Shown in pieces: positions 21,691-34,000 of a stretch of 64,000 nt of DNA (position 1 is the first letter of the stretch; the number at the start of each line of letters is the position of its first letter). A model generated the notes under the pieces. The model did not search any database. It was given only the letters and a program-made list of their open reading frames with translations, and was not told the DNA's origin. Made by a program: the position numbers and the translations under genes. The stretch lies in assembly GCA_021014325.1 (NCBI GenBank), contig CM037473.1, positions 15,066,696 to 15,130,695 on the forward strand. Reading direction: 5' to 3'. The DNA is from Plazaster borealis (taxonomy: Eukaryota > Echinodermata > Asteroidea > Forcipulatida > Labidiasteridae).

Positions 21691-21853
21691 GCCGATCTCA
21701 CAAAGAGATAAGACTAGTCTTATCTGAAGTTAGGACCAGTAACTGGTCTTAACTTAAGACTGGTCCTATCTCTTAGCATTGCCTGCCTAGCACCATAGAG
21801 AAAGGATGCTAGGACTAGTCCTAAGTTAGGAAGAGTTTTGTGAAATCGACCCG
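21691..21853. repeat. Palindromic MITE-like element
   Basis: Left GCCGATCTCACAAAGAGATA and right TTTTGTGAAATCGACCCGG pair imperfectly. Inner blocks alternate GACTAGTCTTA and TAAGACTGGTC. About 160 bp. Confidence 0.65.
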
Positions 21854-22490
21854 GACAGCATTTAGGCCCCGTATTTTGTAAATTTGTATAAACTTTTATT
21901 TTCTCAGTCATGGTTTTTTTGTGTGGAATGTACCTTTAGATGACTTGTAGTTGTTTTACCAGAGTGTAAAGTGTTAATAAAATAAATACAAATTAAACTT
22001 GGATTCATTACGAAAGTACAAGTCTTTGGTACCGACCCAAATCATACAAACTTGCAACCAGGGTGATTTATGTGGTTTGGATTAATAAGGCACATTAAAA
22101 TAATACAACATCAATACCAGTACGTGATTTGACGGACCAAGTATACTTTTAATTAATACTGTTATTACAACTTATATATTCAACAGAATGGCACAATGCA
22201 TATAATATTTACTCAAGTAAATATGCCTCCTACAGAAATAAAATCGACCTACAACACATTTTTAATAACGTAACATTTATACAATACAAAATAAAATATT
22301 CATTCATATAGATTATACCCACTGCGATGATTAACATAATAATGATTTCAAAAACATTTCTTTCACACAATATTTATATAATAATGTACCGCTCTTTAAT
22401 AAACCAACAAATAAAACAGTGAAATACCCCCATTTCAATATATTGCTTAGCAAACTGTGCAGCCCAATGTTTTTCACCATTCATGCAATC
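21854..22490. other. AT-rich intergenic stretch, nothing recognised
   Basis: Long AT-rich sequence with no supported ORF, RNA gene or repeat family. Confidence 0.5.
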
Positions 22491-22499
22491 ATAATTCAT

Positions 22500-22656
22500 A
22501 CTGGGTCAAATGTCATAGCCCTGCAAATTATGCTTAGCAGAATAAGGCTATGCCGAAATACCATGTGACATGTAACATCTGTGACTGGTATCCTGCTGAT
22601 TTTTGCTTAGCAGAAAATATCGTTTTCTGCTTCAGCAGCTCCATGAAATTGGGCCC
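22500..22656. repeat. Palindromic family A, left arm decayed
   Basis: Recognisable from TTATGCTTAGCAGAATAAGG through GACTGGTATCCTGCTGATTT to CCATGAAATTGGGCCC at 22656. Confidence 0.7.
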
Positions 22657-22682
22657 TGATTATCTTGGGAAAACTAAAAGAA

Positions 22683-22706
22683 TATATATATATATATATA
22701 TATATT
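22683..22706. repeat. (AT)n microsatellite
   Basis: A run of TA dinucleotides followed by T7 and G10. Confidence 0.9.
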
Positions 22707-23004
22707 TTTTTGGGGGGGGGGTACTATTATGTTCATAAACATAAAATGCAAGGGAGTTGTTATTTGTGCACATAATAATTATATATAATGTTAAAAAAGC
22801 TTCTGCTTTGATATGACAAATATTTCATGCCTAAAATTTGTGGCGACTTAAAAACGTTTGGAGGTTTGCTTTTATGCTGTATTTTTTTTTATACCAGAGT
22901 AAACAGTCACGTGACAGTCCATAACAAATACATTACGGGATCATTGCAGCCCAAACTATCACTACTAGCTTTTCCCGTGAAATATGGTAAACACAAGCAT
23001 CTAT

Positions 23005-23180
23005 TTATTGCTCTCTATTGTGAGGACTTTCCTTTGTCCCTCTAACTTAACACTCTACATAGACTAAGCGCACGAAAAAATGTGAGGACATAAAAATACA
23101 AAGGATTCCAATGTGAGGACAGCATTGTTCCTTTTGTGTTCCTTTGTTCTGCTGTCCCCACTCCGATGGCAATACCATGA
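23005..23180 (-). repeat. Dispersed repeat family F
   Basis: Matches 50405-50580 in opposite orientation at high identity. Shared blocks include TAAGCGCACGAAAAAATGTG, GGATTCCAATGTGAGGACAG and GTTCCTTTGTTCTGCTGTCC. No ORF; type unknown. Confidence 0.75.
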
Positions 23181-23189
23181 CATCCACCA

Positions 23190-24052
23190 CATCCATAGAA
23201 ACACCACATGCAACACAATATGATTATGTACGAAGTTCAAAAACCTTCCCTGAAAATTGCAATAAAATTTCAAGGCACTTTACAAAGTTACATTTACCAA
23301 ACTCAAATTGTAAACTGAACATTTTGTGCGACATGATATTTTCCCTTTACATGAAACATAAATAAAATTCTCGTCTCTTTTTCAGCAGTTGTTTAAGTAC
23401 TAACATTACTGAAAACTGTACATGAGTTGTGATACTGAATGAACTTATAGAATGTATTACATTTAATAGTTTGAAACACATGATGCTTCCTAGAAACTTA
23501 CTACAAATAACGCAAAGTTGTATGTATGCCCTTACACACACCAACTTTAGGGGTACTTTTAACAGTGGAACAATGTTACCCCACAAGGTTTTCTTGTTCA
23601 AGTGCTATCCCACAGAGAATTTTCTTCAGAAAAGGGAATAATAGAACAACAATGGAAGTACCCCATAACTGCCATATGTAAGGTTCTGTATACATGTGTA
23701 TGTATGTATCCATAAAAGGCTCGCTCATTTTTTATCTATAGGTCGTGAAAGCTGTATGGATCATAGATGATGATCCGGGACGTGTTATACCTTGTAAATG
23801 AACAAAATCCGTTCAGAATTGACCAAGATATAAGCAAAAAAAAAAAAATAAAATAAAAAAAAATCCTTTTTCTTAGTTGTTATGGGACATGCGTTACTGA
23901 AAATCAGCTTATCACAGAAAAAAACCTTGCTTAGTAAAAATGGGTAACCGGCTACCAAATATCATTTGATGTAATTCTTTGTAACTGGTTTCTTTGCTTA
24001 ACAAATTAATATGTCAAGCAACACCTTCTTTATAAAGTAAGGACCATACAGA
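23190..24052. other. Intergenic stretch, no gene recognised
   Basis: Short frames on both strands only; A-rich run near 23838. A decayed family A-like block (TTGCTTAGTAAAAATGGGTA) lies near 23930. Confidence 0.45.
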
Positions 24053-24244
24053 CCCCAATTTCAACGAGGTGCTTAAGCACAAAATGTAGTTCAGCACAAA
24101 ACAACTTTTGCGTACCAGAACAAAGTTACCAGCCAAAATACCAAATAAAACATACCATCTGTGACTGGTTTCCTGGTTGCGTTTGCTTCGCAGAAAATTG
24201 CTATGCTACATTTTCTGCTTACGCTGCTCTTTTTAAATTGGGCC
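24053..24244. repeat. Palindromic family A, diverged
   Basis: CCCAATTTCAACGAGGTGCT at the left and TTTTTAAATTGGGCC at the right, with GTTACCAGCCAAAATACC in the centre. Confidence 0.7.
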
Positions 24245-24761
24245 AAGGGTAGCTCATTGAAGTTTCCTGAGAGATTTTGTGAACAATATTTAACACTCTG
24301 CACCATCTGAAATCTATCTCACCCAGAATTAGATTCTCATTCAAGGGAACCAAATAAAGAGAAAGTATTTAAAATTATTTAGCATCAACTTTACGGTTTC
24401 GGGTGGCAAAAACTAAACTACAATTGCATTTATGATATTTTAATGGGCAACTTTTAATGCATAACAAATTAACAAAATAAAAATACTAAGAATATCTAAA
24501 AAATGTTGTGAAATAATTGCATACTGAGTGCATGTGATATATTTGTTCGAATGATTAAGATTTGATTTCAGCCAACTGTTTTAATAAAAACCTGTTTAAC
24601 AGGTTGGCATGAGCCTATCACATTTAATAACAGCATTATCAACAAATTAAATATATCAATAAATAGTCAACTTTCTATATTTACAGACATAAGACCAGTT
24701 CATTTTGTAAAAGAGAATCGTTAAAAAGTTATGTTGCTAGTGAATTTCTTAACAGCTTTAT

Positions 24762-25136
24762 AGGCATCGTACACGTTTGGTAATGACTCTGATAATTAAT
24801 GGCAATAAAAACTTACTTGGTAAGAAGTACGGCAGCTTTGGATAGTATAATGCATTTTGAGAAACTTTTCACTTCGAAGTACAGCGTTTATGGAAAAATA
24901 TGTCACTTTTTTATCCCCAAAAACATTTTAAATTATAAGACAGAGTGTGTATTCCAATTATGCAGATTATTCTTCCTGCGTGGACATAACCGCTCCAGAT
25001 TTTCGGCAATATCTCAAAAACGCTACCACCTTTTGAAATGAAATTTTCACAGGTTAGTTTTATGGTATATATCTACAACTTTATAGGTTTGAAACAAACA
25101 ATAGGCTCCAAATACCAAACGTGTACGATGCCTTTT
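24762..25136. mobile_element. MITE family C, copy 1
   Basis: About 375 bp. Ends are GGCATCGTACACGTTTGGTA and TACCAAACGTGTACGATGCC, perfect 20-bp inverted repeats. The body matches copies at 41460, 52181, 56746 and 59378, with blocks such as AATATCTCAAAAACGCTACC. No ORF. Confidence 0.85.
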
Positions 25137-25139
25137 ACT

Positions 25140-25820
25140 GATAGAAAACACCCACAGTTTAACATACCTACAGTAAAAAGTTTCAAATCCTACATATTGA
25201 CAGTATATTTAGTTGAACACTGAACAATTTTACAAAACTTCTTGCGATTTTGACAATCAGATCAAAATGTTTTCAAAAAGGGCGACAGGATTTCTGTTTG
25301 GTTTTGCATTTCACATCAAATGATACAAGACAGTGCGAACAAATTGTCTGGCAGATAATAATGTCTTTAGAATTGCGCATCTTAAGAATTGCCCCCCCCC
25401 CTTTCCTTAGAGAAATATGACTAAAAGTGACGCCCCACGTCAAAGACAGGCTGTTCTCGGAAACTTTGAAATGGCTTTAAAAATGAAGACCACTGAAACC
25501 TCAGCCATGATATCAATGTGGTGCAATATATATCTATATTTTCTTTTAATCGGTTATGTTTGTTTGGTCTTAGCTGTCAGCTTGTGTATACAATGTACGC
25601 GTGTGTCTGTTTTGTCTGTCAAATAGGGAAAAGAACAAAAATAACATTGTTTGCTTCACTTTCTTCCTACATATTGAATCATGTACATAAATTTTCAGTT
25701 AAATCATATAGTGTGACACACATGTATTGATGAATTATTTGCTTTTCTACAATGTATGTATCTTATTGTTGAGTCAGTATGAAATAAATGTTTCCTGTCT
25801 ATGACAAGGAGATTCTCAAT
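25140..25820. other. Intergenic stretch, no gene recognised
   Basis: AT-rich with a C-run near 25392-25401. Overlapping frames at 25417-25730 lack family or splice support. Confidence 0.4.
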
Positions 25821-25824
25821 TATA

Positions 25825-26037
25825 GGGTGTCATGGCCGAGCGGTTTAGAGCAACGAATTCTGGTGGTTAAGTCATCGGTGTGTGGATTCGAATCCCGGCC
25901 ATGACATTTTTGTCCTTGAGCAAGATGCTTTACTATAATGGCTTCTCTTAGTGCCCTAATAACCAGGGTACTAATATAAAGCGCATTGATACGATATTGT
26001 AAAATGCGCTATATAAGAACTAGTTATTATTATTATT
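25825..26037 (+). mobile_element. tRNA-derived SINE, family S1 variant
   Basis: Head GGTGTCATGGCCGAGCGGTT, B box GGATTCGAATCCCGGCCATG, tail GCGCTATATAAGAACTAG followed by TTATTATTATTA. The tail differs from the 31-kb copy, so it is a subfamily. Confidence 0.8.
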
Positions 26038-26039
26038 TT

Positions 26040-27100
26040 TAAGTACTAAACTCTCTAAACATCAAGAAGTACTTACCTGATAGGTCCTAAGTAGGTTCAG
26101 CTCTCATGTTCTCATATATTTGATGGGCATCACAAATAGATGTAATTACATCAAATATTTCAAGCCTTATATGAATACCCTAATACCCTATCCAGTCGGC
26201 AAATTGGGAGACTTTTGAGAAGATAGCAGGTGTCCCACTCATCAGTCCATTTCTATTGTTCTTCTCGCTGAGAACAATGGAAAAGGGCCGGTGAGTGGGA
26301 CGCCCACTTTCGTCTCAAAAGTATACCCTCATGGGCGTCTGGGGACTCTTTGGTTGAGGGGTGCAATGGGGTTGATTGGCCAAAAATTTGACACATATAA
26401 AAACATAAGTACCAATTTCTATTACCGGGAATTTTTTTAAATAGTTTGTTGCTTTCTCTGTCATTTTGTTTCCCTTCTTGCTGTGCCTGAATTTGTCCCA
26501 CTGTTTTGCCTGAATTTGGGAGAGCAGTTTCCCCCGCCCCCCCCTCCCCAGGTCGTACGCCTATGTTTACCCTCCCAAAGTAAATGCCCTTGATTGTTTT
26601 CCCACCATAACAACACTTAATCCTACTTAAGATGTTTCTTTGGTACTAGAGGAATGCAAGGAATGTCCTCATCCAGTAACTTCCTGTTTCTAAGACACTC
26701 ATATTCCTGCTATGTCGCGGAAGACAGCAGCAGTGTCTTGGAGGCTCACCTCATTCTCATTTGGTATCCTGGAGTCACTCTCCGATGGAATGACCTGTGG
26801 TACATGCATGAGAGCCAGGGGTTGATAAAAAAGGGCCAGGGGTTCATAACAAGGGTCAGGGGGATGAGGATGCATTCGAGCGAGGTGATAAAAGAAGGTC
26901 AAGCAGGGGAATGAAAGAGGATAGAAGTAGAAAGTCAGCCTGGTTATAAAGTTGTGGTGATTTATCTCTTTCTCCTCACTGTTTTATTTTGGTTTTCATT
27001 TTCCTCGCTGGTCCCACGAAGTGAACTATATGGTCCACAACCAAAAAATTAGCATCTATTAAATTGTCGCGGTCTCCGCTGCTAAAATATAGGATTCGAA
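26040..27100. other. Intergenic stretch, no gene recognised
   Basis: Contains a short inverted repeat around 26225-26310 (CAGGTGTCCCACTCATC / GGTGAGTGGGACGCCC) and nothing else identified. Confidence 0.4.
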
Positions 27101-27114
27101 CTGCCTCTAGCTAC

Positions 27115-27290
27115 CGGGCAATCTCGGTGGTCTAGTTGGTGAGACATCTTCTCTAGAATGACACAGGTCGTGGGTTTGAATCCCACCTGAGTAATATGCC
27201 TGTGATTTTTTCACAGGACTCGGGAAAGTACTGAGTATACAGTGCTTTACACACATCGGTGTACAGGTAAAACTAAATATAATATTCAAA
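27115..27290 (+). mobile_element. tRNA-derived SINE, family S3
   Basis: Head CTCGGTGGTCTAGTTGGTGA and B box GGGTTTGAATCCCACCTGAG, then TTTTTTCACAGGACTCGGGA. It matches the minus-strand copy at 34175-34400, including the ATACAGTGCTTTACACACAT tail. Confidence 0.75.
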
Positions 27291-28012
27291 AAATGAGTGT
27301 TTAAAGAGAATCGCGAATGAAGTTGCACTATTTTTCAAACTGCTGAGTTTGGAGTCTGCGTACTATTCTATAATTGTATTTTTAAAGACATAAATAAAGC
27401 TGACTTCTTCATTTCTACAGAACTCTCAATATGTTTTCATTCTTGCAATTATTTAAGTGAGTAATTAATTCCTAAGTACATATGTCACTTTGTAAAAAAT
27501 AAAATAGTTTTGCCCGCAGAGTGCTGTGTACAAACCAATGCATTTTGAGACCTATTGCAATAGGTCACTTTGTCGTGAAAATGCTACGCTTCAGTCTGTC
27601 CGACAGATAGGAACTTCGTTGGGCTTGGGCGTGGTCGCCAGCTCGGGCTCCGCCCACCTGTTTGAATCCCCATAAGGACAGCGTATGTTTTACTGATGGA
27701 ATCATAGGCCAAGCCCAAGCCTTGGTTTAAAAAAACGGCCATAGAAACCATAGAATCAGCACAAAGTCTGGTACCTTTGTGCAATGCACAATCATTGTAT
27801 TGAGTGTCTCTTATGGAACCATGCAAAAACTTGCCCTGAAGTACTTAGTCAATAAACTTATGTCTATCATAATCAACTTCTTAATAATCAACTTACAAAT
27901 GATAACTGCATTATGATTAGTTTTCATAATTTGTTTTCTACGCAAAAGGGAGTGAATAAATATCATAAGGCCACAATATTGGTAAGGGTTTTCAAATATT
28001 CTGTAACTCTGC

Positions 28013-31000
28013 TTAGGGACGGCCAGACTTTTTTTCACTCACTCTGAACACGTTGCTGACTCCCAACACGCAGTTCATGGTCTTACTGTAGTAGCACAAC
28101 ACGTACTTGGAGGTAGTATCCTCTGGGAGATAGCTGGCCTTGAACATAACCTGGCATCCAGACTTTTGCTTTGTTTCTCCGTCAGGCACTGCCCACACGT
28201 ACGTGACATAGCTCCTACTGGGCGTCTGGAATCCAACCTTCGATAGACAATACATTTAGTATGTTCAGGGCCCAATTTCATAAAGCATGTTAACACAAAA
28301 ACTTACTAAGCACAGAAAACTCTTGCTTAAGAAAAATAGGTTACCAGCCAAAATACAATACAGTTACCACAGCTGTGACTGGTACCCAACTAATTTCTTG
28401 CTTAGCAAAGAAATTTGCTGAGCAGAATTTTTTTTCAAGTTTTGGGCTGAAGCTGTTGAGCATAAAATTTTGCTCAACAAATTTAATCGCTCCACAGAAA
28501 TTAGCAGGGAACCAAGCACAAGCAAGGTACATTACACAGTAATTTGGCTGGTAACCCACTTCTACTAACAAAAGCCATTTTTAATTAAATTGTGCGACTC
28601 TTCTAGTAAGGATTGGGGTGTAAAGCCGTCAATACCGTGTGTTGTGTAATGCTTGAAAAGAAGCCAGTACACTTGATTCCACTAAACACCTCTCCCTATC
28701 CCGTTTGATTCGCTTCTTACCTTGTAGAGCCCCACCCAGTCCCAACTACTCGTCTTGGCATTGGATGACATGATGTACCGACATTTAGCATCCTCCCCTC
28801 TCTGCCATCTCTCAATTGGGTCAAAGGTCACTAAAGGTTTAGCGGTTTCCATGGCTGCCTAATGATAAAAAAAGAGGGCCAATAATATGAAGGCTTCTAT
28901 GGTTACTTTAAGCAAAATCCATCTCATACACAATAATGAAATTCTCCTTTATGAGTCGTCCCGAGTCCCAAAACTGGTAGATCCAAAGCTGCATTAGACC
29001 GATGGGGTTATGAGACCGGCCCTGTCATCTGGTAGACTAAGGATCACTGCTTCAAATGCTCCCAACTACCCCACCTATATGCAGCTCCACAGACCTCGCC
29101 AACTACACCATTAACTCTTTCTTTCTTGCGCTGACCGAAAATCCCTTAAGAAAAATAGTTGTATAACGAAAAATAAAGATCGCACGGCCTCACAGTTTTC
29201 AGAATGGGAAAGAGGACTCTTGAGGTTGCTATTGTGACCTGGTTTTTTTTGGGGGTCGCCATTTGCAAAACACAAGTAAACAAATTATGTGTCCATATGA
29301 TCTATTTATCACTAAAATAAATGGCGCATGAAAGGGTTAATGCAAAACACTGCGAGTACAAATGTAAAACGTCCATTTGATGCTTTGAAGATAATATGAA
29401 CCTAACCATCCCAAATCCATTAAAACCCAACCGCATGTTTTGTTTGATCCTGTTTGACTGAAGACTGCGCTTGTAAATTGATCATGCTCTACATGGAATT
29501 AGGCATACCACCACAATCAGAGTCCAACAGTTTGGGTGTTAAGTGACCACTTGGATTTTGTTGGGAGTGAGGAAGGGTCTTAAGTAGTGCGTTTTAAATC
29601 AATCAAGGGAGTTAAGGTTTTAAAATGATGTCTGCTACATCATTGATTTGAAGGGTTTTTATGGCAGAGTGGTCTAGTACACCGGACTCAAGTTCTAGTA
29701 TTGACAGAGTGTGGGTTCGGGTCCTGGTCGTAGCAATTGTGTCCTTGAGCAAGACACTTAGCCACAATTACTTTGGCCATCGGATGGGACATTAAGCCGT
29801 GCATCCGTGCTGTGTACGTAATTCTTGTTCCACAATTCTCGTTTCACAATGAATATTCTTTTAGAAGGGTCACAGACCAACTTACCCCTAATTTGAACTC
29901 GGCACTAACTGGCTTATGGTCGCTCCACCTTACGTTGCCATGGGAACTGTAGGTTACTAGGGTCACACAGTGCTCTGTTTCTTTCCCAACATGCCTTGGG
30001 TGGACCTTCCACAAGACCCGATCTGTCCATGCAGGAGGGCGCTGTTTAGGACTGAAATCGTACAAAAACACAATAAGTTAACAATGTTGCTTGAATAGTA
30101 CACAAATTAACATATACTTTTTTAGTTTCCAAATATTTCATAATTAAAAGAAAAATGTGTACACTTAGGTTGAACCCTAGAATGTGATTGAAAGTTTTTG
30201 TACACCTTAAAATATACTGTTTGTGTATTTTGGACATGTATCTATGTGTACCCTTTTCAGAAAAAAACTGTGGTGTTACAACTTTTCAATTGCTATAAAT
30301 CCCATCCCCACATAATTTATAAATACTTTAAATAATAGAACTTGGCTTGTTGTGGCCGAAAGGTCAAGTGCACTGGACTCAAGCTCAGGTGTTCTGATCA
30401 GCTCAGTGTGGGTTCGAGTCCCAGTCTTGACACTTGTGTCCTTAAACATTCGGACTGTAGGTCTCGTGGGGTTTAAGGCATGCAAAAGAACCCAGTTACA
30501 CTTATTGCTAAGAGAAGGGGCTTGCCCCCGTGTTTCTGGCAGTGGCTGCTGAATGCACCGCAGCACCTTGTAAACCCTTATAGAAGGTGCTACATAAATG
30601 GGTTTCATAATTCAAAACAAAGCTCTGCTTATCCTGTTGAAAAAAAAATAATGAGCGCTAACTGCTTTGATATGCCACTAGGGGTGTGATAATGCGCTTT
30701 ATAAGAACCCTGTTAACTTTTAGGTTACCTTACATGTACCTCATATTTATCTGACAAATTGAGTTTCTTACCAAAGAAAACCAGAATACTCTAGACAAAT
30801 TTACATGAGCTTGGCAGATTTCTTTTTCTTATTTAACAATTTATACATGTTTACCTATCTAACTGAATTCTTTTGCTCAGGAAAATCTTATGAATAAACA
30901 AAAATTCTGTGCTATAATATAACTCTGCCACAATATAATGCTGGCCTAGACTTTCAATTAAAGTGCCCTTTGCAAAATGAAAATGGCCTTGCCCTCTCAA

Positions 31001-34000
31001 GGATAAAATTCAAGCCTGATGATCAGAGGGCACAAGTGCATGGCCCCTGTTGCCCATGTCTTTTCTTTGGTGCCCCTTCAACAATTTCCCATAGACATTA
31101 AAGATTCTCCAAAAGGCAGTGCCCTTTGCCAAATAAAAATGGCCTTGCCCTTTAAAAGAAGAAATTCCAGGCCGTTTGATCGGAGGCACGGATGGCCTGG
31201 ACTCTGTTGTCCTAGTCTTGGCCTCAATGCCCTTACAAAAGTCTCTAAAGATTCTCCAATGGGAAGTGCTCATGGCAAAATAAAAATGGCCTTGCCCTCT
31301 CAAAGAATAAATTCCAGTCCTGCTGATCTATTATATGGTGTGTCGTGGCCGAGCGGATAAGAACACCGGACTCAAGCTCTGGTGTTTCTGATCAACGGAG
31401 TGTGGGTTCGAGTCCCAGTCGTGACACTTGTGTCCTTAAGCAAGACAATTAACCATCATTGCTTCGTCCTTCGGATGGGACATAAAGCCGTAGGTCCCGT
31501 GTGTTGTGTAATGCACGTAAAAGAACCCAGTGCACTTATCGAAAAGAGAAGGGGTTCGCCCCGGTGTTCCTGGTTTGATCGGCAGCATATTGCGCCACAG
31601 CACCTTGTAAACCATTACATGGTGCTATGTAAAGGAATACGTCTAATACATCAAAACATAGCTCCACATACCTTGCAAGATAAATACTGTAGCGCTTAGA
31701 AACGTAGTATTAAGCGCAGTATAAATGTACAGTATTATTATTATTATTATTATAAAACAATTATAAAAGATGATGATCACCTTGTGTCAAAGTCATCAGA
31801 TTGGAAATCATACTTGTAGGTTGGGATGAAAGTTACGGGTCCCTCATGAAACCCCTGGAATGAGATTTTGCTTCTCATGGAGAGCTTAAGTTGATCTTTC
31901 TCCAGGAGGACGTGGAGCTTCTTGGGCGAGCTCAGGAACTTGATTGCCTCCATGGATAAATCCTCAATGCGATAGTTGAGGTCCCCGAACCAAATGATGT
32001 AGCTAAGAAATATAAGTATATCACATCAGGGCCCAATTTTAGAGAGTTGCTGAAGCAGAATATATTGCTTAACAATTGTCTGCTAAGCAGAAATAAGCAG
32101 GATACCAGTCACAAATTGTACATGTGACACAGTAGTTTGGCTGGTAACCTTATTCTTGTAAGCATAATTTTGTTGTGCTTAGCTACTATTTGTGCTTTTA
32201 AAGCAGCTCTATGAAATTGGGCCCTGAGCTTCAGAGATAAATTTATGAAGTTTCATACTTTTTTATTGAGAAAACAGAATGAGATGTTGCAAACTGCTTA
32301 CCAACTAAAAGAACCTACTTAGGTATAAATGCAAAAAATAGTTAATGGCCTGACGTTTCGACCCTAGCAGAGTCTTTCTCGAAGGCTAAATGACAACACA
32401 ACACATAAACAGGTATACAAGTGTATATACAAGTGTAACATAAGCAGTCAAGTGGAAATACATGAATAGAGAGAGAGAGAGAGAGGCAGAAAGAACACAG
32501 AAAAAAACAAGGGGTAAACAATGAATAATGAGAAAAAGGAGGGGGGTGTTGGAGAGAAGGAGCTGCTTTTTAAATGTTATACTTTTTTATTCGCCATTTT
32601 TAAAAATCCCCATAAAGTTTGACAGGGAGTCCTGCCCCATCCCCTTTTCTATCAGACTAACTGGGTCATAAGGGAAATGTTTCTACACTTTAATTTCATC
32701 TGTAATTGTCTAACTTTGCAAAGTAGACCTTCATCATGTAGCCTCTGTGATTCTAAATAACCCAAGTCCAGTAATTTTAGTACATGGCCACAAATCCCAT
32801 AACAGAACAAGTCCTACAGTCTAGTGATTTGAAAACACATACTTTTGAAGATTTGTTGATGTATACTTAATGGACACCTAGCATTGGCCGCCATCTTTGA
32901 TGTCAAACAATGGAAACATGAGCGCGTGTACGCGCTGCACACAACTCTTGGCCAATGATAGCTCTCAATTGACCTCAGTGAGTGGACTATTTTGGGCTTG
33001 TGACGTCATATGCAATGGGTGTTATTAAAATAAATTTCATGGCCTCACATTTTGACCTTAGCAGAGTCTTTCTCAAATGATAAACGACAACACAACACAA
33101 GTACACCGCAGTCAGGTGGAAATGTAGTGAAAAGAAAACGCATGTTAAAAAACATATTAATACAGATCAAAAGTTTAAGGAATTCAAAAAGGTTCAAAAA
33201 CAAAACGGGACTCACTCATGATCTAAAATGGTCGGCGTTTTAGGATGAGTGAAGTTTTGACTGGTTACGATTGTCTGGTATTCTTTATCTCTATCTGCCC
33301 AGTTCTCTTGATGAGCGGCTAGATGAGAATTAATGAGGCACAGTGATCGATCGTAACAGTCCATCCGTGTTGATACTGCCCCCTTGTTTCCCTGTAAAAT
33401 AACAATTCTTTCATTAAAAGCCTCCTATTACCAGTGTGTTTATTGAGATAACCAACCCATACCTCACTATGCCACACTAGTGTTTATGCATACCTCACTA
33501 TGCCACACTAGTGTTTATAAGCCAGCGGGTAGCCGGCTCCCTGCTCCGTTACCCTACACGTCTCACACTGATGCTTGATGAGGTGGAGGACACAGGTAAA
33601 TACAGATACAACAGTGAGGCACACACACATGCGTGTGTGGAGAGTAGAGCCATTGCCCAAAGTGCTTCAATGAGAGTGGTAAACTGGAGGAGCCAAAAGC
33701 TGTGCTCAATCACAATGGAAATTGGGCCACTGTTGGATGAGAAGGTTCTCAACCTTCGTCAGTTTCTGCAGTGGCAATCTGTGGCACTGATCAACTATAC
33801 ATACGAGTACAATGACAGTAAAGTGTGGCGTGGGTTACTTCGCCATTATGTGCATAGCATAAGGGATAACTTGAGGCATCTTGGAGTATGCACCTATAGA
33901 AGGGTTTTAATACAATATCCCTTTGACTTTTACGTAGAAGCCTTATTCCTTTAATCAATTTGAACTCTTCAGCATATTGTAGCTCAATACCCAAACCTCT

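Noticed and set aside
31339..31425. tRNA gene (Leu/Ser-like head)
   Set aside because: A and B boxes are good, but the sequence continues into a SINE body with an (ATT)n tail, has sister copies elsewhere, and a cloverleaf does not close.
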